The translations under genes and the position numbers were made by a program. The notes below the pieces were generated by a model that saw nothing but the letters and a program-made list of their open reading frames with translations, did no database searches and was not told where the DNA came from. Below are positions 31,756 to 40,326 of a stretch of 52,253 nt of DNA, piece by piece (position 1 is the first letter of the stretch; the number at the start of each line of letters is the position of its first letter). The stretch lies in the NCBI GenBank assembly GCA_937928045.1, contig CALFWO010000059.1, forward strand, positions 1 through 52,253, given 5' to 3'. This DNA comes from an uncultured Saprospiraceae bacterium (GTDB taxonomy: Bacteria > Bacteroidota > Bacteroidia > Chitinophagales > Saprospiraceae).

Positions 31756-32583
31756 CTAACCTCGATCAATTTCGTTTTCTATATCTTTCAAATAAATTTT
31801 ATCGACATGATGAGTATAGATGTCCTGCATAATTCTAGCTTCAAGATATAATTGTTTAGCTTTAGCTAGCATAGATTTGTAGGCATCGAAATCTTTAGTT
31901 TGTTTGTAGGCAAGTGCTAAGTAATAGTAGTTTTCGGTAAGTTCATTTTGTTGATGCTGTTTTTTAAAATTTTCAATTGCTTTGGAATAGTTCCCTTGAT
32001 CCAAATACAAAACACCTAAATGCAAATAGTCATATAGACCTAAAGATGAAATGTCATTTGTAAGTTGTGCTTCTATGATTTGAATCGCATGGGATTCTTG
32101 CCCCAGCATTTTATAGCAAAGCGCCTTGGCGATATTTAAATGGTAATGGCCATTTTGACAAAAACCAATGTCGTGATTTACCAATTTATCTAAAGCCTCA
32201 ATATCTTTAATTGCCCCTTCGTAGTCTCTAAAAAATTGAAATCTACACCAACCTCTATAATCCAAATTTTCCTTTGGGTTTAATTCAACGGCTTTGTCTA
32301 TTAATTTTTTCCAACCAATAAAATCTCCAGTCTTAAGATAGGCTGTAGATTTATGCTTGTAGACAATCGCATACTCTGGACAGATTTCCAACGCTTTGTC
32401 TTTTATATCATGATATTCCTTCGTCAGCTGAAAATAATTCGGCGAATTTTCTAAATACATGCAAGATTCATATCGACAAGAATCGCCGTTTTGTAAGAAT
32501 ACATTACAATTGTCTTGAGCCCAAAAAGCAAAAGGTGAGGAAAGGAGAAATATTACGAGAGTGGTTTTATTCAAACTATTCAA
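31756..32583 (-). CDS. Secreted TPR-repeat protein
   Basis: This 275-residue protein has a signal peptide ending FAFWAQ, followed by about four to six tetratricopeptide repeats, for example LHLGVLYLDQGNYSKAIENFKK and YYYLALAYKQTKDFDAYKSML. Cysteines in the first mature segment (NVFLQNGDSCRYESCMYL) could form disulfides. It is the last gene of a three-gene minus-strand unit, 8 nt after the preceding gene, and probably mediates protein contacts in the periplasm. Confidence 0.8.
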   Translation of the reverse strand: MNSLNKTTLVIFLLSSPFAFWAQDNCNVFLQNGDSCRYESCMYLENSPNYFQLTKEYHDIKDKALEICPEYAIVYKHKSTAYLKTGDFIGWKKLIDKAVELNPKENLDYRGWCRFQFFRDYEGAIKDIEALDKLVNHDIGFCQNGHYHLNIAKALCYKMLGQESHAIQIIEAQLTNDISSLGLYDYLHLGVLYLDQGNYSKAIENFKKQHQQNELTENYYYLALAYKQTKDFDAYKSMLAKAKQLYLEARIMQDIYTHHVDKIYLKDIENEIDRG

Positions 32584-32591
32584 TCTTTTAC

Positions 32592-33116
32592 TTAAGGAAG
32601 TATTTCTACTAGTTTTCCTTGCTCTATTTTAAATATCAAATACATATAATAGTCACGGATTAATGTTTCAGTATAAAATGGATTCCATTTGGGAATGCGC
32701 TTGGTGATTGACAATAATTGATCAGTAATGCTGAGATCAAATTCTATTTTTTGATACATTTTGTTCATTCCAAGGATGCGATATCTTCCTGCTTCTCCTT
32801 TACAATTGACCATAAATCTTATGCGGACTAATCCTGATTGCTTTTTTACTTTTTCAGAATCGTAACTATTCCTAAAGAGTTGGTCGATCTCGTGCTTTTC
32901 ATTAGCATAGGGTTTATTCCCGGTATGCTTTGTATAAGCATAGTATTGAACTGCCATTTTTTCACTATTGCAAAGTTCAAAATTCGAAGTATCGATTTGA
33001 GCATCAAATTCGATATCTCCAATCATTCGCGGATAATCAATTTTGTTTTGACTCTTACTATGACAAGCGCTCAAGGTTAACAGGATTGAAACATAGACAG
33101 CAAGATGTTTTAGCAT
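32592..33116 (-). CDS. Small lipoprotein of unknown function
   Basis: This 174-residue protein has a lipoprotein signal with lipobox LSAC (Cys18). The mature part contains SGLVRIRFMVNCKGEAGRYRILGM, which recalls the C-terminal fold of TonB-like proteins (strand, NCKG turn, strand) used by many Bacteroidota proteins. I regard that as a weak resemblance only. It sits between an NTF2-like gene (44 nt) and a TPR gene (8 nt) on the same strand. Confidence 0.75.
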   Translation of the reverse strand: MLKHLAVYVSILLTLSACHSKSQNKIDYPRMIGDIEFDAQIDTSNFELCNSEKMAVQYYAYTKHTGNKPYANEKHEIDQLFRNSYDSEKVKKQSGLVRIRFMVNCKGEAGRYRILGMNKMYQKIEFDLSITDQLLSITKRIPKWNPFYTETLIRDYYMYLIFKIEQGKLVEILP

Positions 33117-33160
33117 CGGTTCATAAGTTTTGAAAAATCAACTTACTGAAGAAAATAATT

Positions 33161-33613
33161 CTACTTTTCTTTTTTGGATTCTACTGAGCGAGAGGTATAA
33201 CTTTTGTGAATTATCTTCCAAGCTCCTTGATACTTTACTAAGAGGAAGTAATCAATGAAAGCCCGCCAACCTGGAATTAATATTTCGGCTTTTGCTGTTG
33301 CAACATCTTTTTCAAAATCAATAGAAATTATTCTTCCTATACGTGAATTCTTCTGACCAACTTTAATTCCAGCGATGTAGTCCTGTCCTTTCCATATTCG
33401 CAAGCTATCATTTTGGTTAACGGAGTATAGATTGAAGTCGGGATGAAAAGCTTTTTGAAGTCTTTCAGGCTGTCCATTGGCCGTCCCTTCAATATAGTCC
33501 ATTAACGTAGCCTCAATTTGAGTGAAATCAGACGAACTTTTTTCATCCTGCGAAAATATATTAATTGATATTAATAGGGATAGGAGAATTAGAATAAAAA
33601 TAGATTTTCTCAT
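33161..33613 (-). CDS. Secreted NTF2-like / SnoaL-like protein
   Basis: This 150-residue protein has a signal peptide (ending INIFSQ) and an NTF2-like fold: an N-terminal helix IEATLMDYIEGTANGQPERLQKAFHPDFNLYSV, then a sheet ending DYFLLVKYQGAWKIIHKSYTSR. This matches the putative lumazine-binding/NTF2-like family common in Bacteroidota. Catalytic residues are not evident and the ligand is unknown. It leads a three-gene unit with a lipoprotein and a TPR protein. Confidence 0.85.
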   Translation of the reverse strand: MRKSIFILILLSLLISINIFSQDEKSSSDFTQIEATLMDYIEGTANGQPERLQKAFHPDFNLYSVNQNDSLRIWKGQDYIAGIKVGQKNSRIGRIISIDFEKDVATAKAEILIPGWRAFIDYFLLVKYQGAWKIIHKSYTSRSVESKKEK

Positions 33614-33674
33614 AGCTGAAAATTGTTAGATTAAAACGATGAAAACACTTTTAAAATTTCACAGGAGCATTAAT

Positions 33675-33682
33675 CAAAATTA
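33675..33682 (-). promoter_or_regulatory. Candidate -7 element (TAATTTTG) for the NTF2-like/lipoprotein/TPR unit
   Basis: TAATTTTG on the minus strand is an exact TAnnTTTG, 62 nt upstream of the ATG at 33613. An ATTG about 15 nt further upstream is a poor -33 candidate. Confidence 0.4.
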
Positions 33683-33720
33683 GTAAAAAAATGAATTCAA
33701 TTTTTTATTTAACATTTAAA

Positions 33721-33758
33721 CAAAAAAAAATGACTTCCCAGGATTGCACTAGGGAAGC
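33721..33758 (-). terminator. Intrinsic terminator of the 33.8-40.1 kb operon
   Basis: On the minus strand GGCTTCCC, a 12-base loop, GGGAAGTC and then TTTTTTTTT form an eight-pair stem (one G-U pair) with a nine-T tail. It lies about 45 nt after the stop of the T9SS protein and closes the operon. Confidence 0.85.
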
Positions 33759-33802
33759 CACTCAGCTAATTCATTTGAATTAACAATAAAACAGAAACTA
33801 TC

Positions 33803-35017
33803 TTAATTTTTAATAAATTTCACATATTCTACCTGCTGTGATTGTTCCAACTTAATGAAGTAAGAACCAGCTGGTAATTCACTAATGTCCAATTGTTGAT
33901 TGGAACTGTCATTGTGCTGTACTTTTGTTGTTGACATTAATTGTCCTTTAATATCAAAGATGGATAGTATAGCCTGTGATCCTTTGTCAGCAGTGAAACT
34001 AACATTGACAAAATTGTCTGCCGAAGGATTTGGCGAAACTCCCAAAGTAACTGTGGGACGTTCCGATGCTTCCAATGCAATGATCTCTGACATCTCGTAA
34101 GTACCCCAAAAGTCGATTTGCTTTAAGCGGTAATAGTATTTTTGAGTACTTCGAACACTCTTATCGTCGAACGAATATTCAATTTGAGTATTGGAATTAC
34201 CTTGACCATTTACAAAGCCAATGGACATAAAGTTAGTTCCGTCTTTACTCCTTTGGATTTCAAATCCCTTGTTATTATTTTCCGAAGCAGTGCTCCAATT
34301 TAATTGAGCAACATTATCTTTTCGTTGGCCATTGAAGCGAGTAAGTTCTACAGGTAATGCACTGCAAATGGCAGCTTGAATATCAGAATCCGCGGCAGCT
34401 CCAGCAGGATCTTGAACTCCAGAAAGGGAGGCATCAACGGAAACGGTGTTTGCACCCGGGTTCCATGTTGCTTGTACAAAACCAAGTTGATTTCCATTTA
34501 ATCGAATCCCTAAAAATCCAGATTGACCACCATTCCATTGAGGTCCTGCTGAATTAGAGTAAGCCATTGTGGCAAAATTTCTTGTTGCCATTCCAAGCCA
34601 ATTGGCATTTCCACTTGATATAACATCGCCAGTTTCGAATCTTGTAGCGTATCTATAGGCACCAGATGGAGCCGCAGCCACTTCAATATTTCCGGTTAAT
34701 AGAAATGCAATTAAATCTCCTCCTTGTACTGCGATTTCTATATCATCAGTACCATCATTATCTACATCTACAAAAAAGTCGATTTCACCATTATTAGGTG
34801 CTTCTTGTGTTACTGTAGCACCACATTGTGCATTAGCGCCGATCACACTTAAAGAGGCAGCAGCAAAAGGAATAATGAGTGAAAGTGGACTGCTTTTCTT
34901 TACACTTAAAGCACCTTTTTCATTTTGAAATGAACTGGTCATTTGATTATAGAGACTTAACCCTTCTTTCAAGGAAGGCAGCTCCGATTGGTTAAAATAT
35001 TTGTTAATTTTCTTCAT
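33803..35017 (-). CDS. T9SS type A sorting-domain protein with long N-terminal leader
   Basis: This 404-residue protein ends in a classic type IX secretion C-terminal domain (about residues 325-404, SPNPSADNFVNVSF, then YFIKLEQSQQVEYVKFIKN), preceded by a fibronectin-like block (QLNWSTASENNNKGFEIQRS). The mature N-terminal part (from QCGATV, residue 64) is a beta-rich domain with DVDNDGTDDIEI, a calcium-like loop. The hydrophobic signal core is preceded by about 45 polar residues, unusually long for a Sec signal. Its ATG lies one base after the phosphodiesterase-fusion stop (TGACATG), so the two are coupled. It is expected to be displayed at, or released from, the surface. Confidence 0.87.
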   Translation of the reverse strand: MKKINKYFNQSELPSLKEGLSLYNQMTSSFQNEKGALSVKKSSPLSLIIPFAAASLSVIGANAQCGATVTQEAPNNGEIDFFVDVDNDGTDDIEIAVQGGDLIAFLLTGNIEVAAAPSGAYRYATRFETGDVISSGNANWLGMATRNFATMAYSNSAGPQWNGGQSGFLGIRLNGNQLGFVQATWNPGANTVSVDASLSGVQDPAGAAADSDIQAAICSALPVELTRFNGQRKDNVAQLNWSTASENNNKGFEIQRSKDGTNFMSIGFVNGQGNSNTQIEYSFDDKSVRSTQKYYYRLKQIDFWGTYEMSEIIALEASERPTVTLGVSPNPSADNFVNVSFTADKGSQAILSIFDIKGQLMSTTKVQHNDSSNQQLDISELPAGSYFIKLEQSQQVEYVKFIKN

Positions 35018-35018
35018 G

Positions 35019-37586
35019 TCATTGAGTCTTGGTTAATGAATTAATTTTTTCTCGGTATAAACTTGGAGTAATTGGTTTTATCATTTTTTCAGGAACCAAA
35101 GACTCCTCTAAGAAATCTATGATTCGCATGGCTTGAATAAAAGGTTCCTCTAGTATTTTAGAATATTCAACGACTAAAATATCAATGTTCAGTTGGGCTT
35201 TGGCCCAAGCAATTGTTTCTTTTCGGTTCGTTTTTAAACTCTGTAGAACTTGTAAAGGAAAAGTAGAATTATCCTTTTTACGCTTACCTAATTTTTTGAG
35301 CATTGTCAATTGAGAAGCGAGAACCTCATGGATATCCCTGTCCATAAAAATGACCTTGTATTTTCTATTTGCCGGTAGGTCTTTGAGATGATTGGAAACA
35401 ATTTTAACTACTTTTCCTTCCGCATCAATCAACCATTTTTTCTCAGACTTAATTGATTTAACGATCTCATGTTCGTAATACCCTTTGGGGTTATTTTCAT
35501 CCGCGTTTCTCTTATTGTCTGTATATAAATCCAATCCAGCAGCTTGTAACATTTGCATCATCATAGATGTTCCGGATCTTGGAAGTCCAGATACAACAGT
35601 GACTTGTGGAAGTAAATCTGTGGTGATTTGAGATCTATGTTTCGCGGCTCTTTTAGGATCATTTAAATGCACTTGATACAATTGAACCAGTTTTTTCCTG
35701 GCTACATTATTGGTCGGCATTAAGGTCAGTGTAGTTTCTAATGCTTGTGCTGAATTGGTATAATCACCCAAATGGAACAATGACATTCCTAAATAATAAT
35801 GCGATAACTCCAATCGATATTCTAAACCAATCGCTTGAATCATGGATTGACAGCATCTTTCATATTCATCCATCTTAAAGTGAATCAAACCGCGCATTTG
35901 ATGTGCTTCTGCAAAATCATAGTCTTTTGCTAATTCTAATTCTATGGCTTTTATTGCTCGGTCATATAGTCCCAAACGATGGTAGCACTGAGCAATTTTT
36001 AGATGTACTCGCGCTTGATCATCTGTTAGGCTTTTATCAACTTTCTCAAAAATCTTAAGCGCTTCGACGTAATTTCCTTCGCCCATAAAGAGTGAAGCTT
36101 CCATGATATTCAATGCTTCAGGCTTGTAATACTGATATTTTCGAAGGCGTGAGATTAGTTCTCTAGCTTCCTTTAAACGACCTATTGATTGATAGGCTGA
36201 AGCTAAGAAATAACTGAAACGAGGCACATTTTTATTGCTATTGGCCAATGGCTCTAAAACCTCAATAGCCTCTTTAAGCAAATCAGCATCCATGTAAGAC
36301 CGTGCCAAATTAAATTGACAATCATCTTGTGCTAATTTTACTTTTTTCTCTTTGTCGGTATCTTGCGGATTTACATAACCCAAATCCACAAGCTGTTGGA
36401 TCATTTCTTCATAAGCTTGATCAGATGCAGGAAGGTAATCCTCATTTGACGCAGGTTTATTTTTATCTTCCCACGTTTCAATATATTTAATAGGTTCTTC
36501 TGAGGAGAAAATATTTGTTAATACTCGGCCATCCATATCCTTCGCAACAGGCAATCCAAATAGATGCAAAAGGGTGGGAGTGATGTCTAATAACTTTGCG
36601 CCGTGAATCAAATTATCCTTCTTAATTCCAGGTCCTTTAATGCAGAAGATTCCATAGGGACTATGTTCGTAAGCTGCTCCTGCAGGTTCATTAGGAATAT
36701 ATTTTGGTCTTAAATTATCTGGTTGGAAGCCATGATCGGATATTAACATTACAGTAGTATCCTCTCCGGCTAATTCCAGCAGTCTTCCCAATTGCAGGTC
36801 ATGGTAGCGATAACCAGCCGTCACAACATTATGATAAACATCAAAATCATGCTGAGAAATATGCGGTCTTTTGGGTGGATGATATTTCATGAACCCATGT
36901 CCGTAATGATCAATAGCGTCGAAATATACTGCGGAAAAATCCCACTCTTCTGTCCTTAGAATATTGGTAATAGCAGATTGTATGGTAGAAGCATGCGCTG
37001 TGATTTTGGCAACGTTGTATAATTTTCGATCTAGGTTTTGATCGACTTTTTCAGCCAATGGCACAAATGGTAAGATGTGTTGGCCAGTTAATTCTTCAGG
37101 ATGAATTCGCAATTCTTCAAATCGCTTAGCTTCACTTGCTGGATGCACAGTACCTTCCGCCATTGGCCAATCATCACTTAATCTTCCAACATCTTTTTGA
37201 TAAAAATTTGAAATTGAGATTCCATTGATGGGTTCAGCTGGATGAGATGGCCACCAACCAACAACATGTGTTTTGTATTTTTTTTCGGAAAGAATATTCC
37301 AAATTGCTTTGACCTTCCGTGAGATTGACATTACTGGACGCACTGAATTGCCATCAGGTGTAGGTTCGATAAAACCCAAAACCCCATGCTTGTAGGCTCT
37401 TTTTCCAGTAGCAATGGAACTCCATAACATGGGAGAATAGGCGGGATCCATTGAAGCCAAATTGCCAATGGTGCCTTGGTTAATCATTCTTTCTAAATTT
37501 GGCATTAATCCAGCATCTAGTAAGGGATTGATGACCTTCCAGTCGGCTGCGTCCCAGCCAATAAGGAGTACTTTTTTCTTTTTCAT
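35019..37586 (-). CDS. Phosphodiesterase/alkaline-phosphatase-superfamily + TPR + sulfotransferase fusion
   Basis: This 855-residue cytoplasmic protein has three modules. Residues 1-380 are a type I phosphodiesterase/nucleotide-pyrophosphatase-like domain of the alkaline phosphatase superfamily: GWDAADW with metal-ligand Asp12, a candidate nucleophile Ser51 in SPMLWSSIATG, then YFDAIDHYGHGF and ISDHGFQ metal-ligand motifs. Residues about 400-655 hold TPR-like repeats. Residues 664-855 are a sulfotransferase-like P-loop domain, VVSGLPRSGTSMMMQ, with MDRDIHEVLASQ as a second cofactor-binding element. It has no signal peptide. Neighbours are a 44-residue peptide, a glycosyltransferase and a T9SS protein. 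Substrate and activity are unknown. Confidence 0.85.
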   Translation of the reverse strand: MKKKKVLLIGWDAADWKVINPLLDAGLMPNLERMINQGTIGNLASMDPAYSPMLWSSIATGKRAYKHGVLGFIEPTPDGNSVRPVMSISRKVKAIWNILSEKKYKTHVVGWWPSHPAEPINGISISNFYQKDVGRLSDDWPMAEGTVHPASEAKRFEELRIHPEELTGQHILPFVPLAEKVDQNLDRKLYNVAKITAHASTIQSAITNILRTEEWDFSAVYFDAIDHYGHGFMKYHPPKRPHISQHDFDVYHNVVTAGYRYHDLQLGRLLELAGEDTTVMLISDHGFQPDNLRPKYIPNEPAGAAYEHSPYGIFCIKGPGIKKDNLIHGAKLLDITPTLLHLFGLPVAKDMDGRVLTNIFSSEEPIKYIETWEDKNKPASNEDYLPASDQAYEEMIQQLVDLGYVNPQDTDKEKKVKLAQDDCQFNLARSYMDADLLKEAIEVLEPLANSNKNVPRFSYFLASAYQSIGRLKEARELISRLRKYQYYKPEALNIMEASLFMGEGNYVEALKIFEKVDKSLTDDQARVHLKIAQCYHRLGLYDRAIKAIELELAKDYDFAEAHQMRGLIHFKMDEYERCCQSMIQAIGLEYRLELSHYYLGMSLFHLGDYTNSAQALETTLTLMPTNNVARKKLVQLYQVHLNDPKRAAKHRSQITTDLLPQVTVVSGLPRSGTSMMMQMLQAAGLDLYTDNKRNADENNPKGYYEHEIVKSIKSEKKWLIDAEGKVVKIVSNHLKDLPANRKYKVIFMDRDIHEVLASQLTMLKKLGKRKKDNSTFPLQVLQSLKTNRKETIAWAKAQLNIDILVVEYSKILEEPFIQAMRIIDFLEESLVPEKMIKPITPSLYREKINSLTKTQ

Positions 37587-37610
37587 AGTTTCTGTTAGTT
37601 TTTTCTGTTT

Positions 37611-37745
37611 TTACTTTTGATCTCTAACTTGTCTCCAAGCTTTGAGTCCAACATCTCCTAGAGCTAGTAAGCCTAAGGAACCATCTTTTGTCAAGTGCAA
37701 TTTGATATCCGATGGGTCATTTGGTGTACTTGAATTTTGATTCAT
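37611..37745 (-). CDS. 44-residue peptide in glycosyltransferase/sulfotransferase operon
   Basis: A 45-codon frame from ATG 37745 to TAA 37611 lies between the glycosyltransferase stop (4 nt before it) and the phosphodiesterase fusion start (24 nt after it), an arrangement typical of real operon genes. The peptide has a polar N-terminus (MNQNSSTPNDPSDIKLHL) and a Gly/Leu/Ala stretch (GSLGLLALGDVGLKAW) ending in RQVRDQK. It has no cysteine. It could be a modified peptide, a small protein partner, or an adaptor. An AAAAAG sequence sits directly before the ATG. No homologue is known to me. Confidence 0.7.
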   Translation of the reverse strand: MNQNSSTPNDPSDIKLHLTKDGSLGLLALGDVGLKAWRQVRDQK

Positions 37746-37749
37746 CTTT

Positions 37750-39009
37750 TTAAGTTGTATTCATTAATATTGATTTTTCATTTTTTTTGCTTTTCACTTT
37801 TTGAAGCAAAGCACTCCACTGATTGGAAATATTATTCCAGTCGAAGGCAGTGCTTGTTGCTCTTTCAAAACATAAGTTTGAAATTTTTAATAAATGTTCT
37901 GGATCTTCATACAAGGATTGTAACTGCTGCGCCAAGTGACTCGGATCTATTTCACCCATTAAGAACGGATTGTTATTTACTCTTTTCCATTGAGCTACTT
38001 TGGTTAGCAGGCCATAGTCTTTCCATAATTCTTTACATGCAGTGTGCTCCGGTACAATCTGTGCAGCACCAGTAGCAGCATGTTCAAAAGAAATCATTCC
38101 CCAACCTTCACCCATACTAGTATTAATACCAACATCACAGGCATTGTACAATTCATTTAAAGTGTTGTTAGCTACATAACTTTCGCCAAGCGGATTGAGC
38201 AATACTTTTTCAGATAATCCATAACGATCTATAAGTTTGATAAATTCACTAAGATGTCTCTCCGGAGTATTCGGGACATGTAGACATAAAAAAGCATTGG
38301 ACTTGTTTTGAGCAAACGCAGAAAAACCTGCCAAGGTCAGATGAAGCGCTTTGCGTATAGCAATTCGATTCGCATTTAAAACAATGAATGAATTTTCAGG
38401 GTCAACTAAATTTGGAAATAATTTTTCTTTTAATTCTTTTCTATTATTTAATACTGAGGCGTTATTTCTTGGGGGTAAAATTGAAAATTCGTTTAAATCA
38501 GTTCCATGGTAAATTGTGTGAAGCGCAGGAATTCTATTGATCTTTTTTTGCTTAAAAAGTTTATTGAATGCACGCTCAGATTGCTCTAAAGAAAGTTTAT
38601 TGTAACACACAATATGATCTACGAATGCGCAATTTTCAATGTCTTCCGCTCGATCAATCTTTCCATCCAGCGGAACATAAGCGATACAAGGAATTCGCTT
38701 TTCTAAAGATTCTAGACATTGTCTATAATTCTTCAGCATCCAAAAATCATTCAATAGAAAAATGGCATCCGCATTGAATTGTTCTGCATATTCGGCCATT
38801 TGGAAGGCGGCATAAACATCACCCCCTTCTAAGTTGGTGGGATACAAAGTGTAATTCGAATGAATGATATCACCTCTGTATCCCACTCCTAACCAGTGTA
38901 TATTAAAGTCTGCTGAAAGTCTCGAAAACAATGAAGTAAGTACTCTGGTAAAACCGGTACCAGGAACATATAATCCCACAGCAACAATTGTTTTCTTAGC
39001 AGCGTTCAT
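37750..39009 (-). CDS. Glycosyltransferase, GT4-like (GT-B fold)
   Basis: This 419-residue protein has a GT-B layout: an N-terminal Rossmann domain (IVAVGLYVPGTGFTRVLTSL), a linker, and a C-terminal nucleotide-sugar domain with GINTSMGEGWGMISFEHAATGAAQIVPEH, the EX7E-type donor-binding region of GT4 enzymes. It has no signal peptide or membrane helix, so it is cytoplasmic. It lies in a tight operon with the collar protein, an unknown protein, a 44-residue peptide and the phosphodiesterase-sulfotransferase fusion. It probably glycosylates a surface polymer or protein of that system; donor and acceptor are unknown. Confidence 0.9.
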   Translation of the reverse strand: MNAAKKTIVAVGLYVPGTGFTRVLTSLFSRLSADFNIHWLGVGYRGDIIHSNYTLYPTNLEGGDVYAAFQMAEYAEQFNADAIFLLNDFWMLKNYRQCLESLEKRIPCIAYVPLDGKIDRAEDIENCAFVDHIVCYNKLSLEQSERAFNKLFKQKKINRIPALHTIYHGTDLNEFSILPPRNNASVLNNRKELKEKLFPNLVDPENSFIVLNANRIAIRKALHLTLAGFSAFAQNKSNAFLCLHVPNTPERHLSEFIKLIDRYGLSEKVLLNPLGESYVANNTLNELYNACDVGINTSMGEGWGMISFEHAATGAAQIVPEHTACKELWKDYGLLTKVAQWKRVNNNPFLMGEIDPSHLAQQLQSLYEDPEHLLKISNLCFERATSTAFDWNNISNQWSALLQKVKSKKNEKSILMNTT

Positions 39010-39037
39010 TTTGGTTTTTTGAAATTATACTTATTGG

Positions 39038-39589
39038 TTATTTTAAAACTACCGGCGAATAGATCGTTTTTCCATCTATTGTTGTAGGCATTAATTCTAC
39101 TGGAGAAAAAAGTGTGGGATCCACCAAGTTTGCATATTCTAATGAACCACTGTCACCTGAACCAAAAATTCCAATTAGTGTATAACTGAAGAATAAATAA
39201 CCACTGCAATTCAAAGCTGATATTGCCCGTTCCACTCTTCTTAATCCTAGTCCTGCTCCTTCAGAAATTAACCATTTGTAAAATGACCCAGTTGGTACAG
39301 ACGCAGAAAGCTGATTAGCCGTAGTTAGTACATATAGGTATTCAGAATTGTCGAGATAACTGTTCATTTTCGGAGGTATAGTAGAACCATCGATGAAAGA
39401 AAAGTTTTCTACAACTTTTAGATTTGATCTATCTAAAATAACCATCCAATATTCATTGCCTGTACCAGGAAAATCAATCAGGTTGTAATCTGGCTGATCG
39501 TAAAGTCCAATAGCCATATGTGGTCTTTTGCCATTTCCATTGGTTGCCAATACGGTCAATGGAATATTTGGAGATTGAGCATTATTCAT
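39038..39589 (-). CDS. Unknown protein paired with collar-domain protein
   Basis: This 183-residue protein has no signal peptide and no membrane segment. It is rich in Ser, Asn, Tyr and Gly, with mixed beta strands: NEYWMVILDRSNLKVVENFSF and GYLFFSYTLIGIFGSGDSG. No family is recognisable. It sits 25 nt after the collar-domain gene and 28 nt before the glycosyltransferase gene, so it belongs to the operon and may assemble with the collar protein. Whether it is exported is not evident from sequence. Confidence 0.75.
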   Translation of the reverse strand: MNNAQSPNIPLTVLATNGNGKRPHMAIGLYDQPDYNLIDFPGTGNEYWMVILDRSNLKVVENFSFIDGSTIPPKMNSYLDNSEYLYVLTTANQLSASVPTGSFYKWLISEGAGLGLRRVERAISALNCSGYLFFSYTLIGIFGSGDSGSLEYANLVDPTLFSPVELMPTTIDGKTIYSPVVLK

Positions 39590-39614
39590 AATTTGATTTT
39601 TTTTGGAGGGTGAA

Positions 39615-40142
39615 TTAACTTCTGGAAGGATAAGTTCCGACTAAACAAATAATGTAATTTAGACCAGTGAATGGCGGTACAGTACTTATTGGAATATTGT
39701 TACCGGTTGCACCAATTGAACTACCCATTGGGAGTGCGGTACCAATATTGGAAGCATATTTGAGCTCGGTTTGATTTCTTGGTACGTTTGGAAAGTATGC
39801 GCCAGATGGACTTTTAGTATCAGCTTCGTTACTGGAAGCCATCAATTGATGTGTATGAGCAGGTAAATTTTGCACTGTGAGGTATGCCTGAGCGTTTCCT
39901 GCTTTTTGTCCTAATATAGCATTTAAAGATGAGCCAGGTCGCTGACCAGCTCCCATTGCAACAGCACCTCTTAGATCTGGTAACTGAAAAGTAGTACGTC
40001 CATCACCACCATACGTAGTGCCTAGAATAGAGAAAAGTGCTGTGTTGCTTGAAATTGCTAGAAGTTGGCCTTCACAAAATGCCCAGCCACGCGGAGCAAA
40101 GTTACCGGCGAATAAAATTACTTGTCCTAAAAAGGGATCCAT
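39615..40142 (-). CDS. Phage-tail-collar / MdpB-like protein
   Basis: This 175-residue protein is a tail-collar-domain protein of the microcystin-dependent (MdpB, COG4675) type. Signature segments are GQVILFAGNFAPRGWAFCEG, YGGDGRTTFQLPDLRG and NLPAHTHQ; it ends LNYIICLVGTYPS. In phages such domains form tail fibres; many Bacteroidota carry free-standing copies of unknown role. No other phage gene is present here, so this is not prophage debris. It is the first gene of the minus-strand operon that ends with the T9SS protein. Confidence 0.92.
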   Translation of the reverse strand: MDPFLGQVILFAGNFAPRGWAFCEGQLLAISSNTALFSILGTTYGGDGRTTFQLPDLRGAVAMGAGQRPGSSLNAILGQKAGNAQAYLTVQNLPAHTHQLMASSNEADTKSPSGAYFPNVPRNQTELKYASNIGTALPMGSSIGATGNNIPISTVPPFTGLNYIICLVGTYPSRS

Positions 40143-40215
40143 TGTTTTTGATTTTTTGGAGTGATATAAGTTTTAAAGTACACCACAAGTATCGTTCTTA
40201 TCAATGGTCTGGCTT

Positions 40216-40256
40216 AGGGTGAAAAACCTTTATTTAGGATTAGGTATTTTTACCCT
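40216..40256. promoter_or_regulatory. Near-palindromic dyad upstream of the collar-protein operon
   Basis: AGGGTGAAAAACC (40216-40228) and GGTATTTTTACCCT (40243-40256) form an imperfect inverted repeat with a 14-base spacer. They lie between the serine hydrolase stop and the collar-protein start. It could end transcription of the upstream gene or bind a regulator of the operon. The AGGGTA half-site recalls the AGGGTATT repeats before the 11.2-12.0 kb lipoprotein gene. Confidence 0.5.
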
Positions 40257-40326
40257 ATTTGAATATAGGCTATTGAAAATCAGCAAGATATGCGGACACC
40301 AGTTTGGCTGAATTCATTCAGAATAT

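Noticed and set aside
39615-40142. Collar protein as a sign of a prophage
   Set aside because: No capsid, terminase, portal or integrase gene is near; MdpB-like proteins are commonly free-standing in Bacteroidota.
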